Shown one piece after another: positions 22,578-33,917 of a stretch of 64,000 nucleotides of DNA; the first letter of the stretch is position 1, and every line of letters starts with the position of its first letter. Location of the stretch: the NCBI GenBank assembly GCA_011799875.1, contig CM022303.1, forward strand, positions 424,818,483-424,882,482, read 5' to 3'. Both the position numbers and the translations under genes were made by a program. The DNA comes from Thinopyrum elongatum (taxonomy: Eukaryota > Streptophyta > Magnoliopsida > Poales > Poaceae). A model generated the notes under the pieces. The model had not been told where the DNA came from. It saw only the letters and a program-made list of their open reading frames with translations, and searched no databases.

Positions 22578-23177
22578 CTACTCCTCGATGGATCGCCGGG
22601 CGACGACATCCTCCAGCTCCTTCTTCAATTTCTCACGACTTTGCTTGAAAGCAGCCACGGATTCCTCCACCTCCTGCTCGCGCTCGATCCGGAGCTTCCT
22701 CAAGTCACCCATCGGTTCCTCGATGACCGCTATCAGTGTCATCCCCAAGGCACTGCTCTGCTCATGCAGCATCTTCCAGCAGGCGGCCTCCTCCTTCTCG
22801 GCGAGCGCCTTGAGGAGCTTCGCATTGTCACCCATGAGTTGCTCGACGAGGTCGGTCGCCTTCTCAATCGAGGCATCGCTGATCTCGAGAAGCTTCATCA
22901 AGCCGTCGACCAGCTCCTGCTACTTAATGAGGCCAGCGAGAATGTCGTTGTCGCCGTCCAAGGACTTCAGCAACGCCAGCTCGTCGCGATCGCCGACGCG
23001 GCGAGTGCGCTTGTGAGAGCCCTCGCGTGCCGGTGAGAGCTCGTTCGAGGGCTCCGCGGTGCGCCGGGTAATCTCTGTTGCGGCTGCTGCATGGCGGCGG
23101 GACCTCTCTAGTGCTTCTGCGGCCTTGGTCTTTGCTCCCTGGTTATATGTCCACCCGAAACTCCTCCTACCGGTCAT
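22578..23177 (-). pseudogene. Coiled-coil-type captured ORF with one in-frame stop
   Basis: A minus-strand frame opens with ATG at 23177 (MTGRRSFGWTYN), is interrupted by a single TAG at 22920-22922 and continues in the same frame to 22578, about 199 codons in total. The first third is basic and Ser/Arg/Ala-rich. The second part is strongly helical with heptad-like charge patterns (SIEKATDLVEQLMGDNAKLL, then REKLKKELEDVVARRSIEE). The TAG stands where CAG (Gln) would fit. A possible TATA box lies about 80 bp upstream (23256-23265). No family was recognised; small nuclear or myosin-like coiled-coil proteins are possible. Its 3' flank shares a repeat with the next ORF's flank, so both may come from related modules. 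Confidence 0.5.
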
Positions 23178-23255
23178 GGCGGAATGACTTGACAGGAAAT
23201 ACCAGTTTTGTGGGTGATGAGGAGAGGAACTGTGAAGTAATTTTTGAGTGGGTAG

Positions 23256-23265
23256 TTTTTATAGC
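23256..23265 (-). promoter_or_regulatory. Possible TATA box of the coiled-coil ORF
   Basis: On the minus strand GCTATAAAAA lies about 80 bp before the ATG at 23177. The spacing suits a plant core promoter carried along with the ORF. Position is the only support. Confidence 0.3.
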
Positions 23266-23579
23266 CCGGTGCTAAGTGTGAACACATATTGGTTTGATCG
23301 GTGTGAACAAATTTGCAATTACTTATTGCGTTGTAATCTGCAATGTGACGAGAAACAAGGTCAAAATTTATTGATGGTTCTGGGCCTACAAAGCCCGTTT
23401 CTGTTGTTCTGGCTCATTGCAAACAGTTCTTATGGATCAACCATATGCCATGCATCGGAAGGCCGAAACGGTCCCTGGATGGCGTACGTGGGCCCGTGTT
23501 CTCGGATGTACATGTACGTGTCTACCCACTATCACACACGATCAAGATATCACCATCATGTCCGATGGATGCGCCGTCG

Positions 23580-23775
23580 CGCCTCCCACGGGGTGCCAGA
23601 AGGTTCACCACGTGGTTGCTCGCCATTGAGGCGGCCGCGGCGTGCTCCGCTCGTCATTGAGGTGGCCGCAGTGCGCTCTGCTCGCGTCCGTCCACGCGTT
23701 TTGCTCGCCATTGAGGCAGCCGCGGCGCGCTCCGCTCTGGTGTCCCTGCGCGCTCTGCTCGCCGTTGAGGCAAAT
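23580..23775. repeat. Degenerate GC-rich repeat around GCTCGCCATTGAGG
   Basis: CTCGYCATTGAGGYRGCCGC occurs near 23618, 23650 and 23708, with the last relative near 23757, each followed by GCGCTCYGCTC. The plus frame with AIEAAAARSA repeats is a shadow. Confidence 0.6.
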
Positions 23776-23777
23776 TT

Positions 23778-23851
23778 ACAATGGCAACGGTTAATAATTG
23801 TCTTACATATTTAGGATAATTTAAAATGCCACATGCGGCAACGCCCAAAAC
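23778..23851. repeat. Direct repeat, copy 2 of 2 (partner 22451-22524)
   Basis: It matches the first copy over about 74 bp with few differences. It lies about 120 bp from the 3' end of the minus-strand ORF at 23970-24629. Confidence 0.8.
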
Positions 23852-23969
23852 ACTCACGACCTACATTTGCATACAATTATAATAAAATATAGGCTAAAAG
23901 GCTGAGCTGGAGGCCTTCCGATGATGGTCTTCTTGGACTCCATGATCAGCATAGCACCCTTGCAGCCGT

Positions 23970-24629
23970 TCATTCCAAGTGTCCCGACCCGCCTCCGCCT
24001 ACGGAGCTGCTGGCGCTGGGAGGCTCTTGGGGCTGCTGGGCCTCTTCCAGAAGAGCTTGACAGCGTGCAATCGCGCGCATGATATCTCCACGGAACTGCT
24101 CCATTTCCATGTCTCTGGCCTGGTAGCAAATTTCGACCATCACCTGCATCCTCAAGATACCATGTTGGCGATGTTCTACTTTGTTAGGGATGTCAACTCC
24201 GCCAAGGATGCGCTCGAGCCTGGCCACCACATCGTCGGGATCGAGGTTGACGCGGCCGCCACCGGCAATGATGAAGCCACAGGCTGGCTGTGTCTTGACT
24301 AAATCGCAGAGGTCATCTGCCCATTCCTTGCGGGGCATCAGGCTCTCAATGAGCACTGGTGGCGGTGGCTCTTCGGGTGGGTCATCGATCATGCCGCCGA
24401 GCAGCTCTGGATCTTTTGCATGGTGGATGGCAAACTGCTCATCACACTTCCTCTGCAATATGTCAATTGTGCACCCAAGGACTGTCATGCCGATATCGCT
24501 GCCAATGGGCCATGGTGCCTGCACCGGCCGATGAAGCTCTTGTTCCCCGACCTACTCCGGCTCGTTCTCCTTGCCGAAGATGTAACGCAGGTAGGGGTCG
24601 ACGTCGAAACTTTGGTCGTTGCCTGGCAT
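23970..24629 (-). pseudogene. Unknown captured ORF with one in-frame stop
   Basis: A minus-strand frame with ATG at 24629 (MPGNDQSFDVDPYLRYIFGK) meets TAG at 24552-24554. It continues in the same frame past the ATG at 24524 to a stop at 23970, about 219 codons in all. The middle is proline- and acid-rich (DDPPEEPPPPVLIESL). It is followed by DLVKTQPACGFIIAGGGRVN and a helical segment (EHRQHGILRMQVMVEICYQA), with a Ser/Gly-rich tail. The protein looks natural and GC-biased. I do not recognise the family. The single stop may be a recent CAG-to-TAG or GAG-to-TAG change. Confidence 0.45.
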
Positions 24630-25018
24630 GCTTGGAATAACTAATGGTAGATGGTGAGGACTAGATCTGCGCAGAGTGTCGCGACGGTGCGTTGCCGCCT
24701 GGGTTATATGCAGCAAGCCATTAGCTGGTGCCGGGAAACCGATGAGGGAAGAGGCGTGGATTTTACAATTCACTGATGTGGAGCGCGGGAAGACTAAGTG
24801 GAGCACACACACAACCCGAATACCGTATGTGGTGCCATGTGTTAACATAAGGAAACGTATGTGTAACTTACTAATCATCACACACGAGTACTTGCAGACG
24901 CATCATGTGCAATACTCCTAGCCACCGCAAGCAACTAGTTTGCATTTTTCAAAGTTTTTTGTACAAACAGAATCGCACACAAACTAACTGTAGTAACCGT
25001 CTGTGTTATAATTTCTCA

Positions 25019-25440
25019 TCGCAAACAGTTCATCCAAGTGGGTTGTTTGTTGCGTATCACAGACATCTTGTTTACATGAATCGTTTGTGTTCTTTTGGCT
25101 CCTCGCAAACAGTTCATCTATGTGAACTCTATGCCGCATATCACACACATCTTGTTAAGTTGAACCGTTTTTGTTCTGTTCCCTAATCGAAAACAGTTTG
25201 TCCGAGTGAACCGTATGCCGTATATCACACACACCTTGATCTGGCTGACCGTTTCTGTTGCATTCCCTAATAGCAAATAGTTCATCGGAGCGAACTATAT
25301 GTCGTATATCGCACACACATTGATATGGCTGCCCATTTCTGTTGTTCTGTTTAATCGCAAATAGTTCGTATGGATCAACTGTATGCCCCACATTGCACAC
25401 GTAACTAAAATCTGAACCGTGTTTGATGTCTCCACCATCG
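25019..25440. repeat. 84-bp subterminal array at the right end of the CACTA element
   Basis: GCAAACAG or GCAAATAG-type words start at 25021, 25105, 25189 (mutated), 25273 and 25357, exactly 84 bp apart. Each is followed by TTCATC or TTCGTA and a GTATATCACACACAYMTTG word. Subterminal arrays of this sort are where CACTA transposases bind. Confidence 0.88.
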
Positions 25441-25565
25441 CAAATGTTCTGCATCTTTTTTGATGATTTTTTTACATCCCCGTTTACGATTAATGGATCA
25501 CACACAGTTTCGTCAAAGGGTCTCTGATCGTAGTGTCGCATTAGCAGCATCCTGCGGTAGTGGAT

Positions 25566-26664
25566 GTCAACAATAATAACTCATGATCAGTCATATCCAA
25601 CTGGGTATATGTGCCTAGATCTTTCTCCACCACATGATGCTTGCAAAAGAGAAAAATAAAAAGGAATAGAGGAGAACACTATTGACTCTGCATAAAAAGT
25701 AAATACATAAAAGTACAAGATAGGCCCTTCGCAGAGGGAAGCAGAGGCTGTCATACACTTTTTGTTTTTGGATACAAAACCTCTTAATGCAAAGGAATGT
25801 CACGTTATATGGCCCCTTATGATAGCAACCTTTATTATGCAGACGTCGCTTTTATTACTTTGCCATCACAAGTTTGTACAACGCTTATTTTCCCTTATAA
25901 TAAAAGATCAAACATATTTAGAAGCAATTTTTATTGCTTAATGCACCGATGACAACTTACTTGAAGGATCTTATTCAATCCATAGGTAGGTATAGTGGAC
26001 TCTCATGACATGAAATTGGGTTTAAGGTTTTTGGATGCACAAGTAGCATCTCTACTTAGTGCGGATTTTTGGCTAGCAAAGATGTTGGGCAAGCACCACA
26101 TGTTCTATGACAATATAACTTCTCTGTGAATATAAGCAAACATAAATCATTACGCTGTCTTCCTTGTCCAACATCAACAATTTGGCATAAAATATTTAAT
26201 GGGGGCTCACAATCATAAAAGATGTCCAAGATAGTCTATTTGCATGTTAATCTTCTCTTCCCTTATTAATTCTTTCATGAATTGCATCATTGACCAATAC
26301 TATGTTTGTCAACTTTCAATAAGTTTTACTACTTATACTTTTCCTTATGTAATGTTATTACTTTCCATAAGATTAGCATATGATATTTTTCATTATTTTC
26401 ATTGCTAGGATTGAAACAAAAAGGTAAAGAAGCAAAAACACAAACTAATCTTTATTATATAACTCTCAACTCAATTACATAGATGGATAGATCACGAAAC
26501 TAGCACTCAAAAATAGATCATACTAAACTTTTATTCAGGTACATCAGGAAATAACTAAAGGTCGAACTAAAATAGGTAAAGATAATAAAAGTGATGGTGA
26601 TATGACACCGGGGGCACCTCCCCAAGCTTGGCACAAGCCAAGGGGAGTGCCCATACCCGTGTAC
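25566..26664 (-). other. Non-coding 3' region of G1, second part
   Basis: It is collinear in reverse with 37460-38580 of G2 (AT-rich, with the GGCAAGCACTATGTGTTGGAGAAAG-like and TTGGACAAGGAAGACA-like words). A CTCCCCAAGCTTGG word at about 26620 corresponds to the internal purine tract of G2 at 37488. No genes. Confidence 0.75.
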
Positions 26665-27188
26665 TCAAGTCTCCTTCTTTGGTGATGGTGGTAGTGATGA
26701 AGTGGTGGGCTTGTCCTTCAAAATACTCATGAGTGCCTCCCTCAAACTTTGAATTTCCCAGAGAGCTTGATGAATTAACTCAGTGTTCCTCTCCACCTCA
26801 GCCATAATATGTTTATTCCTGCATCACTTTCTCTTGGACGAGGTATGTCCCAGTTGGACGGTATGTGCATACGAGGGGTGTTTTCGATCCCATAGTTATG
26901 AATCAAATTATGGAAATTGTTTCGATGTAACCTGTGTAAAGGCCTCCTTGGAGGGAGTCCTCCTCGCACCTCATGACTCCCTTGATCATTCGTTGCCCTC
27001 ATAGCTTGATGGAGATTAGGAGTAGTGGAGATGCCAGCCAGCGTTCCCCTCTCAGAGGCCGGAGGGTGGACTCCAAGCGAGCTCCCTTCATCTTCTTCCA
27101 TGGCAGCCTCCTTAGTTCCCTCTCTCTTTAGTTCCATCTGTAGCAACCAAGCATTGTCTTCTTCGTTGTTGGAGGAGGGAGAAGACAT
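26665..27188 (-). pseudogene. Accessory ORF downstream of integrase in G1, frameshifted
   Basis: The minus-strand frame starts MSSPSSNNEEDNAWLLQMEL at 27188 and is open for 137 codons to 26775. A shift near 26820 moves the reading to the frame that ends LPPSPKKET with TGA at 26665-26667. The last part (EVERNTELIHQALWEIQSLR) is helical. The start (M-S/T-S-P-S) and the end (PPS/SPP-KKET) match the ORF at the same place in G2 (36931-37452), while the middles differ strongly. Athila-lineage elements are known to carry an extra ORF after integrase, sometimes called env-like; nothing here shows a membrane segment. The function is unknown. Confidence 0.6.
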
Positions 27189-27505
27189 GATGCCTGGCTC
27201 GATAGATCTGACAGAAAAATAGCACGAAACAAGAACAGAGGATATTTCTATGATGCGGTGGTCAAAACATCCGGGAGTATATATGAAGAATTTTTATCTT
27301 GCAAAACAAGTAATCTAGAGAAAAATGGAGTCAGGAAGGCTCCCGAGGGGCCCACTACCCACCAGGGTGCGCCAGGGGGGGCAGGCGTACCCTGGTGCCT
27401 AGTGGGCACCTGGGTTGCCTTCTCGGGTGTTTTTTTTTCTTCTAATATTCCAAAACTGACAGAAATAATTTTTACAGAATTTTGGGAGTCAGTTTACTTA
27501 CCGTA

Positions 27506-30473
27506 TCACGTACCTTTTCCTTTTCTGGGTTCTGGAGTGTTCTGTAAGGTCTCTTTTATGTATTCCTCTGGTGTCACGGTTTGAATAATATTAGTTTCAA
27601 CATTAATAGGCGTACCTAAGATATAATGCTTAATTCTTTGTCCATTAACCACCCTCGGATTTGTGCCTTCAGCATTATTGATTTTAATAGCTCCAGAGCG
27701 ATAAACTTCTTCGATGATATATGGTCCTTCCCATTTAGAGAGAAGTTTTCCTGCAAAAAATCTAAAATGAGAATTGTACAATAGAACATATTCACCCACT
27801 TTGAATTCCCCTTTTTGGATTCTTTTGTCATACCATCTTTTAACTTTTTATTTAAACTTTTTGGCATTTTCATAGGCATGGGTTCTCCATTCATCTAGTG
27901 AGCTAATATCAAATAACCACTTTTCACCGGCAAGTTTGAAATCATAATTGAGTTCTTTAATTGCCCAATATGCTTTATGTTCTAACTCAAGAGGCAAATG
28001 ACAAGCTTTTCCATAAACTATTTTATATGGAGACATACCCATAGGATTTTTACAAGCTGTTCTATAAGCCCATAGTGCATCATCAAGTTTTTTAGACCAA
28101 TTCTTTCAAGACCTATTGACAGTCTTTTGCAATATTAACTTTATTTCTCTATTACTCAACTCAACTTGACCACTAGACTGAGGGTGATAGGGGATGCAAT
28201 TCTATGGTTGACATCATATTTAGCAAGCAATTTATGAAAAGCACAATGAATAAAATGTGAACCACCATCAGTCATTAAATATCTAGGGACTCCAAACCTT
28301 GGAAAAATAACCTCTTTAAGCATTTTAATGGAAATGTTATGATCAGCACTACTAGTTGGAATAGCTTCTACCCACTTAGTGAAATAATCAACAGCAACCA
28401 AAATATGGGTATACCCATTAGAGGAAGGAAAAGGTCCCATATAATCAAATCCCCAAAACATCGAATGGTTTAATAACAGGTGAATAATTCATAGGCATTT
28501 CCTGATGTCTACCAATATTACCAATTCTTTGACATTCATCACAAGATAAGACAAACTTATGAGCATCCTTGAAAAGAGTATGCCAATAAAAACCGAATTG
28601 TAATACCTTGTGTGCAGTTCTGTCTCCCGCATGGTGTCCTCCATAAGCCTCAGAGTGACACTTCCGTAGGATTTGTTCATGTTCATGCTCATGTATACAA
28701 CGTCTAATAATACCATCTACTCCTTATTTATAAAGATGTGGGTCATCCCAAAAGTAATGTCTTAAATCAAAGAAGAATTTTTTCTTTTGTTGGTATGTAA
28801 AACTAGGTAGTATAAATTTAGCAACTATCTAATTAGCATTGTCTGAATACCAAGGAGTATTATGAGAAGCATTTATGACAGCTAGTTGTTCATCAGGGAA
28901 GCTATCATCAATAGATAGTGGATCATCAAGGATATTTTCTAACCTAGACAAGTTATTAGCTACGGGATTCTCAGCTCCCTTCCTATCAGTAATATGCAAG
29001 TCAAATTCTTGTAACAAAAGAACCCACCTAATGAGTCTAGGTTTAGCATCTTTCTTTTCCATAAGGTATTTAATAGCAGCATGATCGGTGTGAACAATTA
29101 CTTTAGAATAAACTATGTAAGATCTGAATTTGTCACAAGCAAACACAACTGCTAGAAATTCTTTCTCAGTAGTAGCATAATTTCTTTGAGCATTGTCTAG
29201 AGTTTTGCTAGCATAATGGATAACATTTAATTTCTTATCAACTCTTTGTCCTAGAACAGCACCGACAGCATAATCACTAGCATCACACATAATTTCAAAG
29301 GGCAAGTTCCAATTAGGTGGTTGAACAATAGGTGCAAAAGTTAAGGCTCTCTTAAGTGTTTCAAAGGCTTCTACACAATCATCATCAAAAACAAATGGAA
29401 CATGTTTTTGCAAGAGATTAGTAAGAGGCCTAGAAATTTTGGAGAAGTCTTTAATAAATCTCCTATAGAAACCAGCATGACCAAGTAAACTTTGGATACC
29501 TTTAATATCTTTAGGACATGGCATTTTCTCAATTGCATCAACTTTGGCCTTATCCACTTCAATGCCACGCTCAGAAATTTTATGCCCCAAGACAATACCT
29601 TCATTCACCATAAAGTGACACTTCTCCCAATTCAAGACAAGATTAATTTGTTCACATCTCTGCAAAACTCGTTCAAGGTTGCTTAAGCAATCATCAAAGG
29701 AAGTTCTGTATGAAAAATCATCCATGAAAACCTCAACAATCTTTTCATAAAAGTCAGAGAATATAGCAGTCATACATCTTTGAAAAGTAGCAGGTGCATT
29801 GCATAAACCAAAAGGCATACGTCTAGAAGCATAAGTTCCAAAAGGGCAAGTAAAAGTGGTTTTCTCTTGATCGGGTTGTGATACAGGTATTTGAGAGAAA
29901 CCGGAATATCCATCAAGGAAGCAAAAGTGTGTAAGCTTAGACAATCTTTCTAACATTTGATCAATAAAAGGTAAGGGGTAATGATATTTTCTAGTAGCTT
30001 TATTTAGTTTTCTAAAATCAATTACGATCCAATAACCAGTCACAATTCTTTGTGGAATAAGTTCATTTTTATCATTAGGAACAATAGTAATACCTTCTTT
30101 CTTAGGAACACAATGACCGGGACTTACCCATCTACTATCAGCTATAGGATAAATTATACCTGCTTACAGAAGCTTTAATATTTCAGTTCTTACCACTTCC
30201 TTCATCTTAGGATTTAATCATCGTTGATGATCAACAACTGGCATAGCATCAGGTTCCATATTAATTTTATGCTGTGATAGAGTGGGACTAATTCCCTTAA
30301 GATCATCAAGGGTATATCCAATAGCAGCACGGTGTTTCCTCAGAGTTTTTAATAATATCTTTTCTTCATTCTCTGAAAGATTAGCACTAATAATAACAGG
30401 ATATATCTTCTTTTCATCAAGATAAGCATATTTCAATTTATCGAGCAATTGTTTTAATTCAAACAGAGGATCA
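27506..30473 (-). pseudogene. pol: G1 pol: reverse transcriptase, RNase H and integrase, broken
   Basis: On the minus strand a long frame from 30043 to 28829 (404 codons) has the RT fingers ([20 protein letters not shown]), the [16 protein letters not shown] box near residue 76 and the catalytic FMDD at about residues 106-109. It then has RNase H with [14 protein letters not shown] at about 253. Upstream, 30448-30218 is the protease-RT linker ending at a TGA (30218-30220). Downstream, integrase is split over 28716-28489, 28461-28156, 28042-27848 and 27799-27506. These carry the [22 protein letters not shown] and C-terminal KWEGPYIIEEVYRSGAIKIN segments. At least four shifts or stops make it non-functional. 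It is cut at 30473 by G2 and continues at 40541. Confidence 0.9.
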
Positions 30474-31780
30474 TCATACGTCCATTTTGCATCATGCTTT
30501 TATATCAATATTTATTGCATTATGGTCTGTTATTACACATTATGGCACAATACTTATGCATTTTCTCTCTTATTTTACAAGGTTTACATGAAGAGGGAGA
30601 ATGCCGGCAGCTGGAATTCTGGGCTGGAAAAGGAGCAAATATTAGAGACCTATTCTGCACAACTCCAAAAGTCCTGAAACTTCACGGAGAGTCATTTTGG
30701 AATTAATAAAAAATATTGGGCGAAGAAAGTACCAAAGGGGGGCCACCTGCCATCCACAAGGGTGGAGGGTGCGCCCCCCGACCTTGTGAGCCACCTGGCA
30801 GGCCCCCGACGCCCATCTTCTGCTATATGGTGTGTTTTGACCTGGAAACAATCGGAAGGAAGCTTTCGGGATGAAGCGCCACCATCTCGAGGTGGAACCT
30901 AGGCAGAACCAATCTAGGGCTCCGGCGGAGCTGTTCTGCCGGGGAAACATCCCTCCGGGAGGGGGAAACCATCGCCATCGTCATCACCATCGATTCTCTC
31001 ATCGAGAGGGGTGCAATCTCCATCAACATCTTCACCAGCACCATCTCCTCTCAAACCCTAGTTCATCTCTTGTATCTGATCTTTGTCTCAAAACCTCAGA
31101 TTGGTACCTGTGGGTTGCTAGTAGTGTTGATTACTCCTTGTAGTTGATGCTAGTTGGTTTATCCGGTGGAAGATTATATTTTTAGATCCTTAATGATAAT
31201 TAATACTCCTCTGATCTTGATTATGATTATGCTTTATGAGTAGTTACATTTGTTCTTGAGGACATGGGAGAAGTCTTGTTATAAGTAATCATGTGAATTT
31301 GGTATTCGTTCGATATTTTGATGAGATGTATGTTGTCTCTCCTCTAGTGGTGTTATGTGAATGTCGACTACATGACACTTCACCATTATTTGGGCCTAGG
31401 GGAAGGCATTGGGAAGTAATAAGTAGATGATGTGTTGCTAGAGTGACAGAAGCTTAAACCCTAGTTTATGTGTTGCTTCGTAAGGGGCTGATTTGGATCC
31501 ATATGTTTCATGCTATGGTTAGCTTTACCTCAATTCTTCTTTCGTAGTTGTGGATGCTTGTGAGAGGGGTTAATCATAAGTGGGAGGCTTGTCCAAGGAA
31601 GGGCAGCACCCAAGCACCGGTCCACCCACATATCAAATTATCAATGTAACGAACGCGAATCATATGAGCATGATGAAAACTAACTTGACGATAATTCCCA
31701 TGTGTCCTCGGGAGCGCTTTGCTTTATATAAGAGTTCGTCCAGGCTTCTATGATAGATCCCCTATACTTGTGGGTCATCA
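30474..31780 (+). repeat. 5' LTR of G2 with an internal deletion (1307 bp)
   Basis: It starts TCATACGTCC (canonical TG changed to TC) and ends GTGGGTCATCA. Compared with the 3' LTR it lacks about 199 bp between AGGCTT (31742-31747) and CTATGATAG, just downstream of the TATA box, so much of R/U5 is gone. Confidence 0.88.
31723..31732 (+). promoter_or_regulatory. TATA box of the G2 5' LTR
   Basis: TTTATATAAG follows GGAGCGCTTTGC and is conserved in the 3' LTR at 40285-40294. The downstream R/U5 deletion in this copy leaves only about 50 bp between the TATA box and the LTR end. Confidence 0.55.
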
Positions 31781-31791
31781 AGACTCTTTTA

Positions 31792-31809
31792 TGGCACCGT
31801 TGCCGGGGA
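31792..31809 (+). other. Primer binding site (tRNA-Asp)
   Basis: TGGCACCGTTGCCGGGGA matches the complement of the plant tRNA-Asp 3' end (TGGCGCCGTTGCCGGGGA) with one mismatch. It lies 11 bases after the LTR. A tRNA-Asp primer is usual for Athila-lineage elements. Confidence 0.8.
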
Positions 31810-31886
31810 GTGAAGCGCCTTTGGTAAGTGGAATTTGGTAAGGAAACATTTATATAGCGTGCTGAAATTTACTGTCACTTGTTACT

Positions 31887-33917
31887 ATGGAAAGTAATCC
31901 TTTGAGGGGCTTGTTCGGCGTATCTTCACCTCGACCGGAAGAGCAAAGAGTTTCTCCTCAACCTACTGCACCTACTGAAAATATTTATTATGAAATTCCT
32001 TCGGGTATGATAGAGAAACTGCTAGCTCATCCTTATGCAGGAGATGGAACATTACATCCCGATATGCATCTAATCTATGTGGATGAAGTTTGTGGATTAT
32101 TTAAGCTTGCAGGTATGCCCGAGGATGTTGTCAAGAAGAAGGTCTTCCCTTTATCTTTGAAGGGAAAAGCATTGACATGGTATAGGCTATTGGATGATAT
32201 TGGATCATGGAACTACAACCGATTGAAATTGGAATTTCATCAGAAGTTTTATCCTATGCATCTGGTTCATCGTGATCGGATTTATATATATAATTTTTGT
32301 CCTCGGGAAGGAGAAAGTATCGCTCAAGCTTGGGGGAGGCTTAATTCAATGTTATATTCATTCCCCAATCATGAGCTCTCAAGAGAACTTATTATTCAAA
32401 AAAATTATGCTCGGCTTTCTCATAATGATCGATCCATGCTCGATACTTCTTGCACTGGCTCCTATATGAAGAAGGATATTGGATTCAAATGGGATTTATT
32501 GGAAAGAATTAAACGCAACTCTGAAGATTGGGAACTCGACGAAGGTAAAGAGTCAGGTATAAACCTTAAGTTTGATTGTGTTAAATCTTTTATGGATACC
32601 GATGCTTTTCGTGATTTTAGCACTAAATATGGACTTGACTCTGAGATAGTAGCTTCTTTCTGTGAATCCTTTGCTACTCATGTTGATCTCCCTCAGGAGA
32701 AGTGGTTTAAATATCATCCTCCCATTGAAGTTAAAGTAGTTGAACCTGTTAAAGTTGAAGAAGAAACTATTACTTATAATGTTGATCCTATTGTTCCTAC
32801 TGCTTATATTGAGAAACCACCTTTTCCTGTTAGAATAAAGGATCATGCTAAAGCTTCAATTGTGGTTCATAAGAGTCAAACTAGGACACCTACACCCCCT
32901 GAGCAAATTAAAGTTGAACCTAGTATTGCTATGGTTAAAGATCTCTTGGTTGATAATATTGATGGGCATGTTATTTATTTTTGTGATGAAGCCGCTAGAA
33001 TTGCCAAACCCGATACTAAAGATAAACATAGACCTGTTGTTGGCATGCCTGTTGTTTCTGTTAAAATAGGAGATCATTGTTATCATGGCTTATGTGATGT
33101 GGGTGCTAGTGTGAGTGCAATTCCTTATACCTTATATAAAGAAATTATGAATGATATTGCACCTGCTGAGATAGAAGATATTGATGTTACTATTAAGCTT
33201 GCTAATAGGGATACTATATCACCAATTGGGATTGTTAGAGATGTTGAAGTCTTGTGTGGGAAGATAAAATATCCTGCTGATTTTCTTGTTCTAGGTTCCC
33301 CACAAGATGACTTTTGTCCCACTATATTTGGTAGACCTTTCTTGAATACTGTTAATGCTAAGATAGACTGCGAGAAAGATATTGTTACTTTTGGTTTAGG
33401 GGATATGTCTCATGATTTTAATTTCTCTAAATTTTGTAGACAACCCCATGATAAAGAATTGCCTAGTAAGGATGAAATTATTGGTCTTGCTTCTATTGCC
33501 GTGCCTCCTACTGATCCTTTAGAACAATATTTGCTAGACCATGAAAATGATTTGTCTATGAATGAAAGAAGGGAAATAGATGAGATATTCTTTAATCAAG
33601 GGCCTATTTTGAAACACAATTTGCCTTTTGAAATCCTTGGGGATCCTCCTCCACCTAAGGGTGATCCCGTTTTTGAGCTTAAACAATTACCGGATACTCT
33701 GAAATATGCTTATCTTGATGAAAAGAAGATATATCTTGTTATTATTAGTGCTAACCTTCCAGAGCATGAAGAAAAGAGATTATTGAAAACTCTGAAGAAG
33801 CACCGTGCTGCTATTGGATATACTCTTGATGACCTTAAGGGCATTAGTCCCACTCTATGTCAGCACAAAATTAAATTGGAGAAAGATGCTAAACCAGTTG
33901 TTGATCACCAACGATGA
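31887..33917 (+). pseudogene. gag: G2 gag and protease (676 codons)
   Basis: The frame starts MESNPLRGLFGVSSPRPEEQ about 80 bp after the primer site. Residues about 60-180 have the retrotransposon gag core (VFPLSLKGKALTWYRLL near 90, then FHQKFYPMHLVHRDR and GESIAQAWGRLNSML). A spacer rich in Val, Glu and Pro follows. The aspartic protease region has CDVGASVSAIPYTLYK at about residue 400 and IFGRPFLNTVNAKIDC at about 480. No CCHC zinc knuckle is seen. The frame ends with TGA (33915-33917) right after DHQR, yet the homologous reading continues immediately into RT. G1 has TGA at exactly the same place. It is long and open, so it may be the best-preserved gag here, but RT and integrase lie beyond the stop. 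Confidence 0.88.

Larger units (their letters stand above)
13987..25562. mobile_element. Non-autonomous CACTA element (11.6 kb) inserted in G1
   Basis: It starts CACTGGTACAGC and its right end, reversed, starts CACTACCGCAGGATGCTGC. A 3-bp duplication, GAT, flanks it (13984-13986 and 25563-25565), and the joined flanks restore the collinear order seen in G2 (38570-38590). Subterminal words such as CGCACACGGTT recur in both orientations near both ends, and there is an 84-bp array at the right end. There are no TNP2-like or other transposase motifs. It carries three broken host-like or unknown minus-strand ORFs and many tandem repeats. The terminal inverted repeats agree only in the first few bases, which is weak for a CACTA element. 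Confidence 0.8.

Noticed and set aside
22453..23036. Two plus-strand frames of 179 and 187 codons
   Set aside because: They are antisense shadows of the minus-strand coiled-coil ORF; Leu- and Ser-rich composition with no start context.
16005..25440. Regular repeats considered as a CRISPR-like array
   Set aside because: The 67-, 84- and 115-bp periods are contiguous tandem repeats without unique spacers, and the context is plant CACTA DNA.
32553..33322. Minus-strand frames opposite G2 gag and protease
   Set aside because: They are antisense shadows of a well supported gag frame, rich in Asn and Ile from AT-rich codons.
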